Part shown: piece by piece, positions 56,434-64,000 of the stretch | Position numbering within the stretch: the stretch's first letter is position 1 | Layout: every line of letters begins with the position of its first letter | Position numbers and translations under genes: made by a program | From: Agromyces badenianii | GTDB lineage: Bacteria > Actinomycetota > Actinomycetes > Actinomycetales > Microbacteriaceae | DNA: 64,000 nt | Reading direction: 5' to 3' | Assembly (NCBI RefSeq): GCF_003070885.1 | Contig: NZ_CP028913.1 | Location: forward strand, 1,922,001 to 1,986,000 | The notes under the pieces: model-generated | Seen by the model: only the letters and a program-made list of their open reading frames with translations | What the model was told of the DNA's origin: nothing | Databases searched by the model: none

Positions 56434-56880
56434 TTAGTGGAACACCGATCGCGCCGTCGCGGTCACCTCGAACGGCACCGACAGCGGCAACAACTCGGTG
56501 TGGATGGGCGCGTACCAGACGGCGCGCATCGTGACCGTGGTGCTCTGGCCGTCGTCGGATGCCGCGCGCACGAGTTCGACGTCGTGCAAGCCGTGCACGG
56601 CATCGCCGAGGTACGCGACCGCAGCCCGGCTCACGTCGGCGGAATCGAGCTCGAGCGAGAGGTGGTCGCCGTCGAGTCGCACGGTATCGAGGCTCCACGC
56701 CTCTGCGGCGGCGAGCGCGGCACCGTCGGCGAGCGTGAACAGGCGCTTCCGGTCGAGGTACAGCGAGGTCGCCGAAACGACGACGAGGATGAGCGAGAGT
56801 CCGAGGAAGCAGTAGAAGATCGTGAGGAGCAGCGTCGATCCCGCTTCGTCACGGCCCAGACGGGCGCACAACCGGCGCAT
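56434..56880 (-). CDS. TadE/TadG-like pilus assembly protein
   Basis: A 148-residue protein. The N-terminal segment DEAGSTLLLTIFYCFLGLSLILVV has the pattern of TadG/TadE-like pseudopilins (Glu after Gly, hydrophobic helix), then an extracellular part with VDGAALAAAEAW-like text (ADGAALAAAEAWSL) that is seen in TadG proteins. Its ATG overlaps the previous stop (TGATG). Last gene of the tad operon. Confidence 0.82.
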   Translation of the reverse strand: MRRLCARLGRDEAGSTLLLTIFYCFLGLSLILVVVSATSLYLDRKRLFTLADGAALAAAEAWSLDTVRLDGDHLSLELDSADVSRAAVAYLGDAVHGLHDVELVRAASDDGQSTTVTMRAVWYAPIHTELLPLSVPFEVTATARSVFH

Positions 56881-57440
56881 CACGGACCGCTCCCGCCGCT
56901 GCTCGCGCTGCCGCCGCTGCCTGAGCTGCCGCCGCTGCTCGCGGCGAAACGCGAGACGGTCTGCGTCGCGCTCGCTTCGAGCGGCACGCTCGTCGCCTGA
57001 TCGAGTGAGAGCACCGCGGGCACGAGTGGCAGCTGGACGCTCGCGGTGACCGAGACCCGTACTCGCTCCCCCGCAGCGAGACAGTCTCCTGAGGGCGCGC
57101 ACGACACCGTGACGGATGCCGCGTCGGCATCGACCCCGTAGTCGTCGAGGGTCACCCGCACCGCACGCTCCACGGCGGCATCCGCTGCGCCCGAATCGAT
57201 CGCCTGCACGGCGACCCTTGCGGCCTGTCGGGCCGCTCCTTCAACCGCGAGGGCGCCGCCCTGGATCGCGGCCACCGCCAGCACGAGGTAGACGAGGGGC
57301 ACGAGCAGGATGATGCCCACGGTGAGGAACTCGAGCGAGGCCGAGCCCTCGTCGCTCGAGAACCTCGCGCGATCAGGGAACGACCTCGGGCGGTCAAGGA
57401 TCGACCCCGGGCGATCAGTCGAGCACTTCGAGCGCCGCAT
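56880..57440 (-). CDS. TadE-like pilus assembly protein
   Basis: A 186-residue protein. The pseudopilin-like helix follows SSDEGSASLEFLTVGIILLV (about 28-50) and the extracellular part ends in a Ser/Gly-rich tail. ATG at 57440 is well supported by GGAGGTGA upstream, so the N-terminal repeats DRPGSIL-DRPRSFP-DRARFSS (21-bp imperfect units) are truly translated, which is odd. It overlaps the previous gene by 26 bases. Confidence 0.82.
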   Translation of the reverse strand: MRRSKCSTDRPGSILDRPRSFPDRARFSSDEGSASLEFLTVGIILLVPLVYLVLAVAAIQGGALAVEGAARQAARVAVQAIDSGAADAAVERAVRVTLDDYGVDADAASVTVSCAPSGDCLAAGERVRVSVTASVQLPLVPAVLSLDQATSVPLEASATQTVSRFAASSGGSSGSGGSASSGGSGP

Positions 57441-57831
57441 GCCCGGTCACCTCCAGTGTCCGGTCGACGCCGAGCAGTCCGATCACCGGAAGCGGCGCAC
57501 GCACGGTCACCCACGCGACGGGGATGCCGCCGATGGTGCTGACGCCCGCCTCGATCTCATCGGCGTACTCGGCCGAGACTGCGGCGCTGATCAGCTCGCG
57601 GGTGCGGGTGATGCCGGCTCCCGCGCTCGATCCGGCGAGCGCCGCAGATCGGGCTCCCTCGGCTGCGGCATCGAGCACGGTGTTGCGCACATGCAGTGCC
57701 AGCGCGAGTTGCACCACTGCAAGCGCGAGCACGGTGAGGAGGATGCCGACGAGGGTGAACTCGGCGACGGCCGATCCGCGCTCCTCCCTCGCCAGCGCGC
57801 TGAGCCGTGCGAGCAGCCCGTGCGAGGTCAG
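57415..57831 (-). CDS. TadE-like pilus assembly protein with no standard start codon
   Basis: A 138-residue protein, with EERGSAVAEFTLVGILLTVLALAVV forming the Glu-containing pseudopilin helix (quoted in part: RGSAVAEFTLVGILL), then a soluble part with TRELISAAVSAEYADEIEAGV. The only sensible start in frame is CTG at 57831, overlapping the pilin stop (CTGA); no ATG, GTG or TTG is near. The longer ATG at 58050 would bury the whole pilin gene and give an Arg-rich shadow, so it is rejected. A rare CTG start or an assembly error are both possible. Confidence 0.65.
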   Translation of the reverse strand: MTSHGLLARLSALAREERGSAVAEFTLVGILLTVLALAVVQLALALHVRNTVLDAAAEGARSAALAGSSAGAGITRTRELISAAVSAEYADEIEAGVSTIGGIPVAWVTVRAPLPVIGLLGVDRTLEVTGHAALEVLD

Positions 57832-57995
57832 ATGCCGAGCACGCGGTTGATCGCCTGGTCGAAGACTCCGGACAGCGCGGGGCCCGCCAAGCCCCAGATG
57901 ACGATGACGAGGCCGGCGGTCATGAGCGTGATGAGCACCCAGCCGGGCACGTCGCCGCGTTCGTCGTCGAGCCGGCGCTGAATCCAGTTGCGCAT
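57828..57995 (-). CDS. Flp-type pilin-like small protein
   Basis: A 55-residue protein, too short for common ORF cut-offs. It starts MRNWIQRRLDDERG and has a single helix of about 25 residues (WVLITLMTAGLVIVIWGLAG), then FDQAINRVLGI. This is the layout of the small Flp/Tad pilin subunits in actinobacteria. ATG at 57995 has AAGGAACC upstream, a strong SD. It lies between tadC and the first TadE gene, the usual pilin position. Confidence 0.78.
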   Translation of the reverse strand: MRNWIQRRLDDERGDVPGWVLITLMTAGLVIVIWGLAGPALSGVFDQAINRVLGI

Positions 57996-58049
57996 GCGGG
58001 TTCCTTTCGTCGGTGCACGGGATCGTGCGTTCGGTGGTGTCGCGGAACA

Positions 58050-59000
58050 TCAGAATCCCGCCCGCAGCACGAGGTAGCCCGGGAACAGCGCGAACGCCAC
58101 GGTCACCGGGAGAATCAGGAAGATCAGCGGCACGAGCATCGCGATCTCCTTGCGACCGGCCAGCTCAATGATCGTGCGCTTGGCTTCTTCACGGGCGTCG
58201 CCGGCTTGGGAGCGCAGAACGCCCGCGAGCGGAGTGCCGCGATCGAGGGCGCCGAGCACCTGGTCGAGAGCGCGCGACAGGGCAGGATGGTCGAGATCAT
58301 CGCGAAGCTGTGCGAGCGCCTGCCCCAGGGGGACGCCGGTGCCCACGGATGCGACGACTCCCGCGAACTCACGCGGCAGTTCGCCCGAACCCGCGACGCC
58401 CGCCAGGCGGCGGATGGCATCGAGCATTCCCTCGCCGGCCGTGAGGCTGAGCGTCAGGAACTCGAGCACGGTCGGCAACTCGGCCGAGATGCGCGCGAGT
58501 CGCCGCCGAGCTGCGCGCTGCAGGAGCCAGTCGCGCAGCACGGTGCCGAGCGCGGCAGCGAGGAACGGCACCGCGATGCGCACGACCACGGGCAGGGTGC
58601 CGAACGCCGGCGAGAGCAGCGCAAGGGCCGAAGCTGCGGCGAACGCGCCGGCGCTCCACGCCAACTGCTCGCCGCGGAATCGCTCGACACTCGCTGATGA
58701 GCCCGCCTGACGAAGACGTCGCGCGATCGTGTCGGCGCCGCCCAGCCATTCCGAGACCAGCGTGCGAAGCGCGCGTGTGGCGGGACCGACGAGGAACCCC
58801 AGCACCGGTGTCGGGTCCGACGGCCGCCGGGCGAGCAGCGACCTCGCTTCGGACGAGATATCGGCGACGTAAGGTGCGACACGATCGATGAGGCGGGGCC
58901 GGCCCACCCTCGGCACCGCGGAGACGACGAGCCAGAGCCCGAGACCGAGCACCGCACCGCAGACGAGGCCCAGCGCTGCAGCGCCATTCAGTGGAACCAT
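58050..59000 (-). CDS. tadC: Tad secretion system inner-membrane protein TadC
   Basis: A 316-residue GspF-like membrane platform protein. Membrane helices are near 10-28, 125-160 and 290-310. The core has ELPTVLEFLTLSLTAGEGMLDAI and the LPREFAGVVASVGTGVPLGQAL region, typical of the T2SF domain. ATG at 59000 has GAGGAG upstream. It overlaps tadB by 13 bases. TadB and TadC form the platform on which CpaF acts. Confidence 0.88.
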   Translation of the reverse strand: MVPLNGAAALGLVCGAVLGLGLWLVVSAVPRVGRPRLIDRVAPYVADISSEARSLLARRPSDPTPVLGFLVGPATRALRTLVSEWLGGADTIARRLRQAGSSASVERFRGEQLAWSAGAFAAASALALLSPAFGTLPVVVRIAVPFLAAALGTVLRDWLLQRAARRRLARISAELPTVLEFLTLSLTAGEGMLDAIRRLAGVAGSGELPREFAGVVASVGTGVPLGQALAQLRDDLDHPALSRALDQVLGALDRGTPLAGVLRSQAGDAREEAKRTIIELAGRKEIAMLVPLIFLILPVTVAFALFPGYLVLRAGF

Positions 59001-59848
59001 CGACGCTCCTCGGGAAGGCGGCCGAGGGTGACCATCGCCTGGTAGGCGATGACGGTGACCGCCACGCCGGCGATGATCAACGCGGCACCGGCGGCGGAGT
59101 CGTACGCGAGGATCGTCTCTGGCCGCGAGGCGAGCACGAGCAGCAGCAACCACGGTGCGGCGACGCCCAGGCGAGCGGCGTTGCGGATCCACGACTGCCG
59201 AGCGACGACCTCTGCCCGGAGCGCGGCGTCTTCACGGAGATATCCGGCCAACCCGCGAAGCACCGCGGTGACGTCGCTGCCACCGACCTCGCGTGCCATT
59301 CTCAGGGTTTCGAGGATCCGGTCGGAGACCGGGTCGGCGAGCGCACCCTTCAAGCGGTCGAGACATGCGCCGAAGTTGCCCGTGCGTCGGTACTCGTCGT
59401 CGAAGTCGGCGAATGCGGTCCTCGTCGCTGCGGGGCCGAGATCGGCCAGCGCACCGAGGCTGTCGGGCAGGGACATGCCGGCACGCACCGACGACACCAG
59501 GTGATCGACGACGTCGGGCCACACCGCCCGGTTGGCTGCTCGGCGACGTGTGGCGCGTGCCCGCACGAGGAGCGGGACGAGCGCCGCCCCGAGCAGTGTC
59601 GCGACGACCGTGAGCACCGGCACCCTGAAGACCGCATGCGCGATTGCGCCCGCGACGAGTGCGAGCACCGCCACGACGATCACGACGACCGCGATGGGAA
59701 CCGCGCCGAGCCCGGCCAGTGCCAGTTCGTCGCGAGCACGGGCGCCGACGCCGGTGGCTCCGGGCCACCGAGCTGCGGCGGGCCACATGAGCGGCGACAC
59801 GACGAGTAGCACGCCGAGGCCGAGCAGCGCACCGAGCGCGAGACTCAT
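58988..59848 (-). CDS. tadB: Tad secretion system inner-membrane protein TadB
   Basis: A 286-residue T2SF-domain protein. The conserved region is PDVVDHLVSSVRAGMSLPDSLGALA, then RILETLRMAREVGGSDVTAVLRGLA, with helices at both ends. ATG at 59848 overlaps the cpaF stop by 4 bases. Its C-terminal 13 bases overlap tadC. Confidence 0.88.
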   Translation of the reverse strand: MSLALGALLGLGVLLVVSPLMWPAAARWPGATGVGARARDELALAGLGAVPIAVVVIVVAVLALVAGAIAHAVFRVPVLTVVATLLGAALVPLLVRARATRRRAANRAVWPDVVDHLVSSVRAGMSLPDSLGALADLGPAATRTAFADFDDEYRRTGNFGACLDRLKGALADPVSDRILETLRMAREVGGSDVTAVLRGLAGYLREDAALRAEVVARQSWIRNAARLGVAAPWLLLLVLASRPETILAYDSAAGAALIIAGVAVTVIAYQAMVTLGRLPEERRWFH

Positions 59849-61077
59849 CGCGCCACCTCTGCGAGCACGATGTCGGGATCGAGCCCGACGGCCCGGTACT
59901 TCTCGACTCGGGCGGGAGCCGCGCCCGTGGCGACGAGTTCTCCGGCGCGGGTCACGAAGATCGCCTCGGCGTCGACGGCGGCCCCGGTGCATCCGCCGGT
60001 CGGAGCGATGATCTCGGCGACTCGCCGGTGGCCATCGCGATCGAGCGTGAGGTGCACGACGAGGTCGATGCAGCTCGCCACCGTCGGCACCACGAAGGCG
60101 GAGTCGATGTTGCGGCCGGCCAGGAGCGGCAACGTGCAGAGCTTGGCGAGGGCATCGCGTGCCGAGTTGGCGTGAATGGTGCACATGCCCGGCAGGCCCG
60201 AGTTCAGGGCGATCAGGAGGTCGAGGCTCTCGGCTTCGCGAACCTCGCCGACGATGAGTCGATCGGGGCGCATGCGAAGGGCCTCTTTGATGAGACGACG
60301 CAGCGTGATCTCACCGGTGCCTTCGAGGCTCGGCTGACGGCACTGCAACGCGACGAGATCACGAACGTCGAGGTCGAGCTCGAAGGTCTCCTCGACCGTG
60401 ACGACGCGGTCGCTCGTTCGCGCACCCGACATGAGCGCGTTGAGCATGGTGGTCTTGCCCGTGTGGGTCGCTCCCGAGACGAGGATGTTCGCACCCGCCA
60501 ACATGCTCATGCGCAGAAACTCCGACGCGCGCGGTGTGAGCGAGCCGAGCTCGATGAGCTGGGTCAGCGATCGGATGCGCCGCTGGAACTTGCGGATGTT
60601 GACCGACCAGTGGGACCTCGCGACGTCGGGAATGGCGACGTGCAGTCGCGACCCGTCGGGCAGCGAGGCGTCGACGAACGGCGAGGAGAGGTCGACTCGT
60701 CGCCCCGAGTGCTGCAGCATGCGCTCGACCAGCTCACGCACCTCGCGATCGGAGAGGACGACGGTCGTGAGCTCGGAGACTCCGCTGCGGGCGACGAAGA
60801 CCCGGGTCGGCGCGTTGATCCAGATCTCCTCGACATCGGGGTCGTCGAAGTACGGCTGCAACTGCCCGTAGCCGGTGATCGAGGCGACGACGTCGCGGGC
60901 GGTGCCCGGCTCGTCGCCGAGCTGGGCGTGCGCGCCGGCGAGCGCGCGCTCGCTGTAGCGCCGCACCTCTTCATGGGCGTAACGGGCTGCGGCCGACTCG
61001 TCACGCGAGAGGTCGACTCCGTCGCGCAGCACCCGGGTTCGCACCCGGTCGGCGATGGTGCGCACGGCGTCGGTCAT
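59845..61077 (-). CDS. Tad pilus assembly ATPase CpaF (TadA)
   Basis: A 410-residue secretion ATPase of the CpaF/TadA type. The N-terminal domain has YGQLQPYFDDPDVEEIWINAP, the Walker A loop is GATHTGKTT at 202-210, and the Asp and His boxes are VTVEETFELDL, LRMRPDRLIVGEVREAE and MCTIHANSA. It powers pilus assembly. First gene of the tad operon; no TadZ or TadV gene is adjacent in this window. ATG at 61077. Confidence 0.92.
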   Translation of the reverse strand: MTDAVRTIADRVRTRVLRDGVDLSRDESAAARYAHEEVRRYSERALAGAHAQLGDEPGTARDVVASITGYGQLQPYFDDPDVEEIWINAPTRVFVARSGVSELTTVVLSDREVRELVERMLQHSGRRVDLSSPFVDASLPDGSRLHVAIPDVARSHWSVNIRKFQRRIRSLTQLIELGSLTPRASEFLRMSMLAGANILVSGATHTGKTTMLNALMSGARTSDRVVTVEETFELDLDVRDLVALQCRQPSLEGTGEITLRRLIKEALRMRPDRLIVGEVREAESLDLLIALNSGLPGMCTIHANSARDALAKLCTLPLLAGRNIDSAFVVPTVASCIDLVVHLTLDRDGHRRVAEIIAPTGGCTGAAVDAEAIFVTRAGELVATGAAPARVEKYRAVGLDPDIVLAEVAR

Positions 61078-61202
61078 GGCACCATCATGCGGTGCGCGGG
61101 ATGCCCCGCCTCGAAGTTATCCACAGCTGGGCCGCCATGCCGAACGACGACCTCGCCGCCGGAGAGCGCCGTGCGCGGAACGCCTAGACTGATCGGGCAC
61201 TC

Positions 61203-61284
61203 GCGGGAGTGGTGAAATCGGCAGACACGCAGGATTTAGGTTCCTGTGCCTTCGGGCGTGTGGGTTCAAGTCCCACCTTCCGCA
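61203..61284 (+). tRNA. tRNA-Leu (TAG)
   Basis: An 82-nt class II tRNA. Acceptor GCGGGAG pairs with CTTCCGC, the anticodon loop has TAG (GATTTAGGT), a long variable arm TGCCTTCGGGCG follows, and the T arm has GGTTCAAGTCC. The CCA end is not encoded. It stands alone between the leftward tad operon and the rightward PucR gene. Confidence 0.95.
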
Positions 61285-61368
61285 CGCTGATCGTCGTCGC
61301 CGTTTCCGGTGTGTCGCGGGAAGACGACCGCGCCCGCCGCCGCCTGTGCAGTTCTCTAGAATCGGCAG

Positions 61369-62985
61369 ATGCATTCGGAGCATCCGACGAATTCGGCGGC
61401 CGGCGACTGCCCGAGCGTCGGTGCGCTGCTCGAACGGCTCGGCGGCACGATCCTCACGCTCGCGAATCCCGACGCCGAGCTCGATCCGGCGATCACCGGG
61501 CTCGAGTTCTTCGACCCTGCATCGCTCGAGCGAGTTCCCCGCGGTTCGATCCTCCTCGTGCCGTCATGGTCGACGCTCGACGCCGAGGGTCGCGCCGATC
61601 TGCTCGAGCGGGCCGCTTCCGCCGACGCACCAGCGCTCGTCTTCCAGGGTGGCGACGAACAGCCGGCACCGTTCATCGGAGCGCAGCGACGAACCGCCAT
61701 CCTCCGGCTCTCGCCATACGTGAGCTGGCGACAGCTCGATGCGCTCGTGAGCCGGTTCCTCGGCGAGAACGCACCGGGCATCCCCACGACGGCGACCACC
61801 GGCGACCACCTCTTCGCCCTCGCGAACTCCCTCGCGGCGGTCTTCGGCGGCTCGGTCGCGATCGAGGACCACGGGCGCAACGTGCTCGCCTACTCCTCGC
61901 TCCCCGAGCAACTGATCGACGGGCTCAGGGAACAGGGGATCCTGCAGCGCCGCGTGCCGGATTCGGAGCGGAACCTCGATCAGTACCGCACGCTTCTCGG
62001 CGCGCCCGGCGTCATCCGCTTTCCCAGCTCTCCCGGCGAGGAGCCGCGGGCGGCGATTGCGATCCGCGCCGGGAGCCTCCCGCTCGGCAGCATCTGGGCG
62101 ATCGACCCCGAGGGCGCAGATCTGAACCTGCCCCTCGCCGTGGCCAAGACGGAGGCGCTGGTTCGCGGCGCGAACCTCGCCGCGGCGCACCTCCTCGAGT
62201 CGTGGCGCGCCAGCGAGTCGGCCCAGCGACCGCGTGAAGAGGCGCTCCAACGGCTGCTGCTCGGCATGTCGAGCGGCGAGGAGCTCTCGGTGCTCGGTGC
62301 CTCGCGCGAGCAGCCGATGGCCGTCGTCGGCTTCGCGGCGACGAGTGCCGCCACGAGTCCGCGGCTGCTCCAGCAGCTGCGCTCGATCGTCGACCGGCAT
62401 TCACGGGTGCGGGTGGAGCTGGCCCTGACGACGATCATCGGTGACACGCTCTACGCACTCGTGAGTTCTGAGAGCGGTGAGACGGCGTATGCGCTCGCCT
62501 CGGAGACAGTCGCGCTCGCGCGTCGCACGCTCGAGGCACCGGTGTTCGCCGGCGTCAGCGAGGCCGCGCGACACGCGGGTGCCGTCGCTGCCCTCCGGGT
62601 GGAGGTGGATGCGGTGCTCCGCGCGTGCATCGGAGCGGATCGTGCCGTTGCACGCACCACCGAAGTGCAGCCGCAACTCGTCATCGATGCGGCCGTCGAC
62701 TCGTTCGCCGGGCAGCCGTTCCTCCGTCACGGCGCCCTCGGACGGTCCTTCGCCGCCGGCACCACGCGCGAAGCCGAACTGCGAGCCACGCTGCTCACGT
62801 GGCTCGAACTGGGCAGCATCTCGGCTGCGGCGACGGCCCTGCGAATCCACGACAACTCCGTGCGCTATCGACTCCAGAGCCTCCAGGAGGCGTGGGGCGT
62901 CGACCTCTCCGACGCCGACGAGAGGTTGGCACTGTGGCTCGAACTCCGAGCGCAGGCCTTCGCCGAGTCGCGGGCCAAGTCCTGA
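61369..62985 (+). CDS. PucR-family transcriptional regulator
   Basis: A 538-residue regulator. The C-terminal 50 residues are the PucR helix-turn-helix: WLELGSISAAATALRIHDNSVRYRLQSLQ (quoted in part: ALRIHDNSVRYRL), preceded by TLLTWLE. The central region carries the GGDEF-like activation domain of CdaR/PucR proteins, and the N-terminal part is a ligand-binding region. PucR-type proteins control purine, allantoin or amino-acid catabolism in some bacteria. The amidohydrolase gene convergent to it is a plausible functional neighbour. ATG at 61369. Confidence 0.85.
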   Translation: MHSEHPTNSAAGDCPSVGALLERLGGTILTLANPDAELDPAITGLEFFDPASLERVPRGSILLVPSWSTLDAEGRADLLERAASADAPALVFQGGDEQPAPFIGAQRRTAILRLSPYVSWRQLDALVSRFLGENAPGIPTTATTGDHLFALANSLAAVFGGSVAIEDHGRNVLAYSSLPEQLIDGLREQGILQRRVPDSERNLDQYRTLLGAPGVIRFPSSPGEEPRAAIAIRAGSLPLGSIWAIDPEGADLNLPLAVAKTEALVRGANLAAAHLLESWRASESAQRPREEALQRLLLGMSSGEELSVLGASREQPMAVVGFAATSAATSPRLLQQLRSIVDRHSRVRVELALTTIIGDTLYALVSSESGETAYALASETVALARRTLEAPVFAGVSEAARHAGAVAALRVEVDAVLRACIGADRAVARTTEVQPQLVIDAAVDSFAGQPFLRHGALGRSFAAGTTREAELRATLLTWLELGSISAAATALRIHDNSVRYRLQSLQEAWGVDLSDADERLALWLELRAQAFAESRAKS

Positions 62986-63008
62986 GCGCAGGTCCTGCCC
63001 CGATCGAT

Positions 63009-63044
63009 GACCCGGACACCGCGGTCGAGCGCGGTGTCCGGGTC
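63009..63044. terminator. Bidirectional terminator between convergent genes
   Basis: A 15-bp stem, GACCCGGACACCGCG (63009-63023) with CGCGGTGTCCGGGTC (63030-63044), and a 6-base loop sits between the PucR gene and the leftward amidohydrolase. Confidence 0.75.
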
Positions 63045-63061
63045 GGTTCCCTCTGATCGTG

Positions 63062-64000
63062 CTACTGCGCGTCGGCCCCGTCTGCCTGCTGGAGGACACC
63101 GTACGTGTCGTCCGCCCCGTCGACCTGGATCGTCACCCGCGTCTCGCCGGGCGCTGCGAGCGGATCGTGCTCGTCGACGGTGACCGTGAACGCGTGATCC
63201 GCACCGTCGCCACCCCGCCCGATACCCGAGACGCTGAACCAGCCGGGCGCGGTCTGCAGACGCCCGAGCGACTGCGAACGGATCTCCGAGCCATCGGCGG
63301 CGGTCACGACGACGGTTCCGGTCGCGTTCGGCGCGCCGTCGTCGTGGACGAGATCCACGGCGAGCGCCTGGGACGTCGTCGTGTCGACCGCTGTCACCGT
63401 GCCCGAGATCGCGGCCTCCTTCAGTCCGGCGACAGCCTGGGGGCGGGTCGGCATGCTCGAAGCACGCCGGAGGGCCTCACCCGAGTGCGCACCGGTCGGT
63501 TCGCCGTCGTCGAGCGCGAGAGCCCCGTTGACGAACACCCATCGCACCCCCTCGGAGTACTGCTTCGGCTCGACGAAGGTGGCGCGATCGATGATGGTGT
63601 CGGGATCGAAGACGGTGACATCCGCTGTCATGCCCTCGGCGATGTAGCCGCGATCGGTCATGCCGAGCATCGTCGCCGGCAAGCCGGTGATCTTGCGGAT
63701 CGCCTCCGGCCATTCGAGGACGTGCTGATCCCGGACGTACTGACCGAGCAGCCTGGGGTACGTGCCGTAGTGGCGCGGGTGGGTCTCGGTCTCCTCGGTC
63801 AATCCGCCATCCGACGAGATCGCGACGAACGGATCCTTGAGGAAGTTCTCGAGGTCGTCCTCCGAGCCGATGTGCATCACGGCCGCGATCTCCCCGTCGT
63901 TCTCCTCGAGCACCCGGATGACCGCCTCGCCGATCGTCGCGACCTGGTACTCGGCTATGAGGTCCCCGAGCGTCGCGTTGTCGAGCGTCGGGAACGAGAT
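63062..64000 (-). CDS. D-aminoacylase/amidohydrolase-like protein (5' end outside window)
   Basis: The C-terminal 312 residues of an amidohydrolase of the N-acyl-D-amino-acid deacylase type. The gene enters from the right edge. It has AISSDGGLTEETETHPRHYGTYPRLLGQYV (the Asp and His-containing part of the metal site, quoted in part: SSDGGLTEETETHPRHYG), TGLPATMLGMTDRGYI and ADVTVFDPDTI. After the usual end (VFVNGALAL, near residue 162 of the visible part) there is an extra 130-residue domain rich in Val/Thr/Asp that looks like a beta-sandwich, as in secreted members. Substrate not defined. Confidence 0.8.
   Translation of the reverse strand: MSFPTLDNATLGDLIAEYQVATIGEAVIRVLEENDGEIAAVMHIGSEDDLENFLKDPFVAISSDGGLTEETETHPRHYGTYPRLLGQYVRDQHVLEWPEAIRKITGLPATMLGMTDRGYIAEGMTADVTVFDPDTIIDRATFVEPKQYSEGVRWVFVNGALALDDGEPTGAHSGEALRRASSMPTRPQAVAGLKEAAISGTVTAVDTTTSQALAVDLVHDDGAPNATGTVVVTAADGSEIRSQSLGRLQTAPGWFSVSGIGRGGDGADHAFTVTVDEHDPLAAPGETRVTIQVDGADDTYGVLQQADGADAQ

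Noticed and set aside
57415..58050. The 211-codon frame from ATG 58050 as one TadE protein
   Set aside because: Its first 73 residues are an Arg/His-rich shadow of the pilin gene, which has a good SD and pilin-like sequence in another frame.

Overview
The window is high-GC, densely coded DNA from an actinobacterium, most probably a Microbacteriaceae member (an Agromyces-like genus would fit, but that is a guess). The signs are GTG starts with Shine-Dalgarno (SD) sites, F420-type oxidoreductases, a Tad pilus locus, a BioYMN biotin importer, TetR/MMPL/YhgE membrane modules and the order prfB-ftsE-ftsX-smpB-ssrA. There is no rRNA, CRISPR array, insertion sequence, prophage or replication origin. 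It carries four tRNAs (Glu-CTC, Gln-CTG with encoded CCA, Lys-CTT, Leu-TAG) and a one-piece tmRNA. Almost everything looks like chromosomal core. The one clearly accessory patch is about 9.3-11.4 kb, next to tRNA-Gln.

Layout. 0-9 kb: the start of a TerC-family gene behind a probable yybP-ykoY (manganese) riboswitch, a YqhA-like protein, tRNA-Glu, a lipid kinase, a metallo-beta-lactamase-fold protein, a serine beta-lactamase-like protein, a 561-residue heptad-repeat membrane protein and a class A penicillin-binding protein. 9.3-11.4 kb: four tandem DUF2019-like genes, three of them nearly identical in 409-bp units, facing a small orphan ORF. 11.4-18.3 kb: tRNA-Gln, gltX, a LysR/aminotransferase divergent pair, a fumarylacetoacetase-family enzyme, ilvE and leuB. 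18.4-20.7 kb: an MFS exporter and its TetR regulator sharing a perfect palindrome. 20.7-30.5 kb: serA, a four-gene cutC operon, and ilvD-ilvB-ilvN-ilvC. 30.5-38.3 kb: a fused trehalose-phosphate synthase/phosphatase, and a TetR-MMPL-YhgE operon whose MMPL protein ends in a degenerate ABC-ATPase-like domain.

38.3-43.7 kb: two small proteins and a tightly overlapping operon bioY - acyl-CoA ligase - thiolase - bioM - bioN. 43.7-48.5 kb: tRNA-Lys, an inositol-phosphatase-family enzyme, an LLM flavin/F420 oxidoreductase, a lipoprotein, and a divergent EamA exporter/LysR pair. 48.5-54.2 kb: tmRNA, a SIMPL protein, a tyrosine phosphatase, smpB, ftsX, ftsE and prfB, joining ribosome rescue, cell division and translation termination. 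54.3-61.1 kb: an MFS protein, a small membrane protein, an F420-type oxidoreductase and a seven-gene tad pilus operon (cpaF, tadB, tadC, a pilin too short for routine ORF calling, two TadE-like genes and a TadG-like gene). 61.2-64 kb: tRNA-Leu, a PucR-type regulator and a truncated D-aminoacylase-like amidohydrolase.

How the genes work together: ilvDBNC, ilvE and leuB cover most of branched-chain amino acid synthesis and serA opens serine synthesis. The bio operon joins an ECF biotin importer to two acyl-CoA enzymes. SmpB and ssrA are the two halves of trans-translation. The most unusual items are the MMPL/pseudo-ABC fusion, the DUF2019 array, the stand-alone heptad-repeat protein, the bio operon enzymes, and the visible RBS-masking switch in the terC leader. 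All functional statements are read from sequence motifs and family knowledge; no database search was run.
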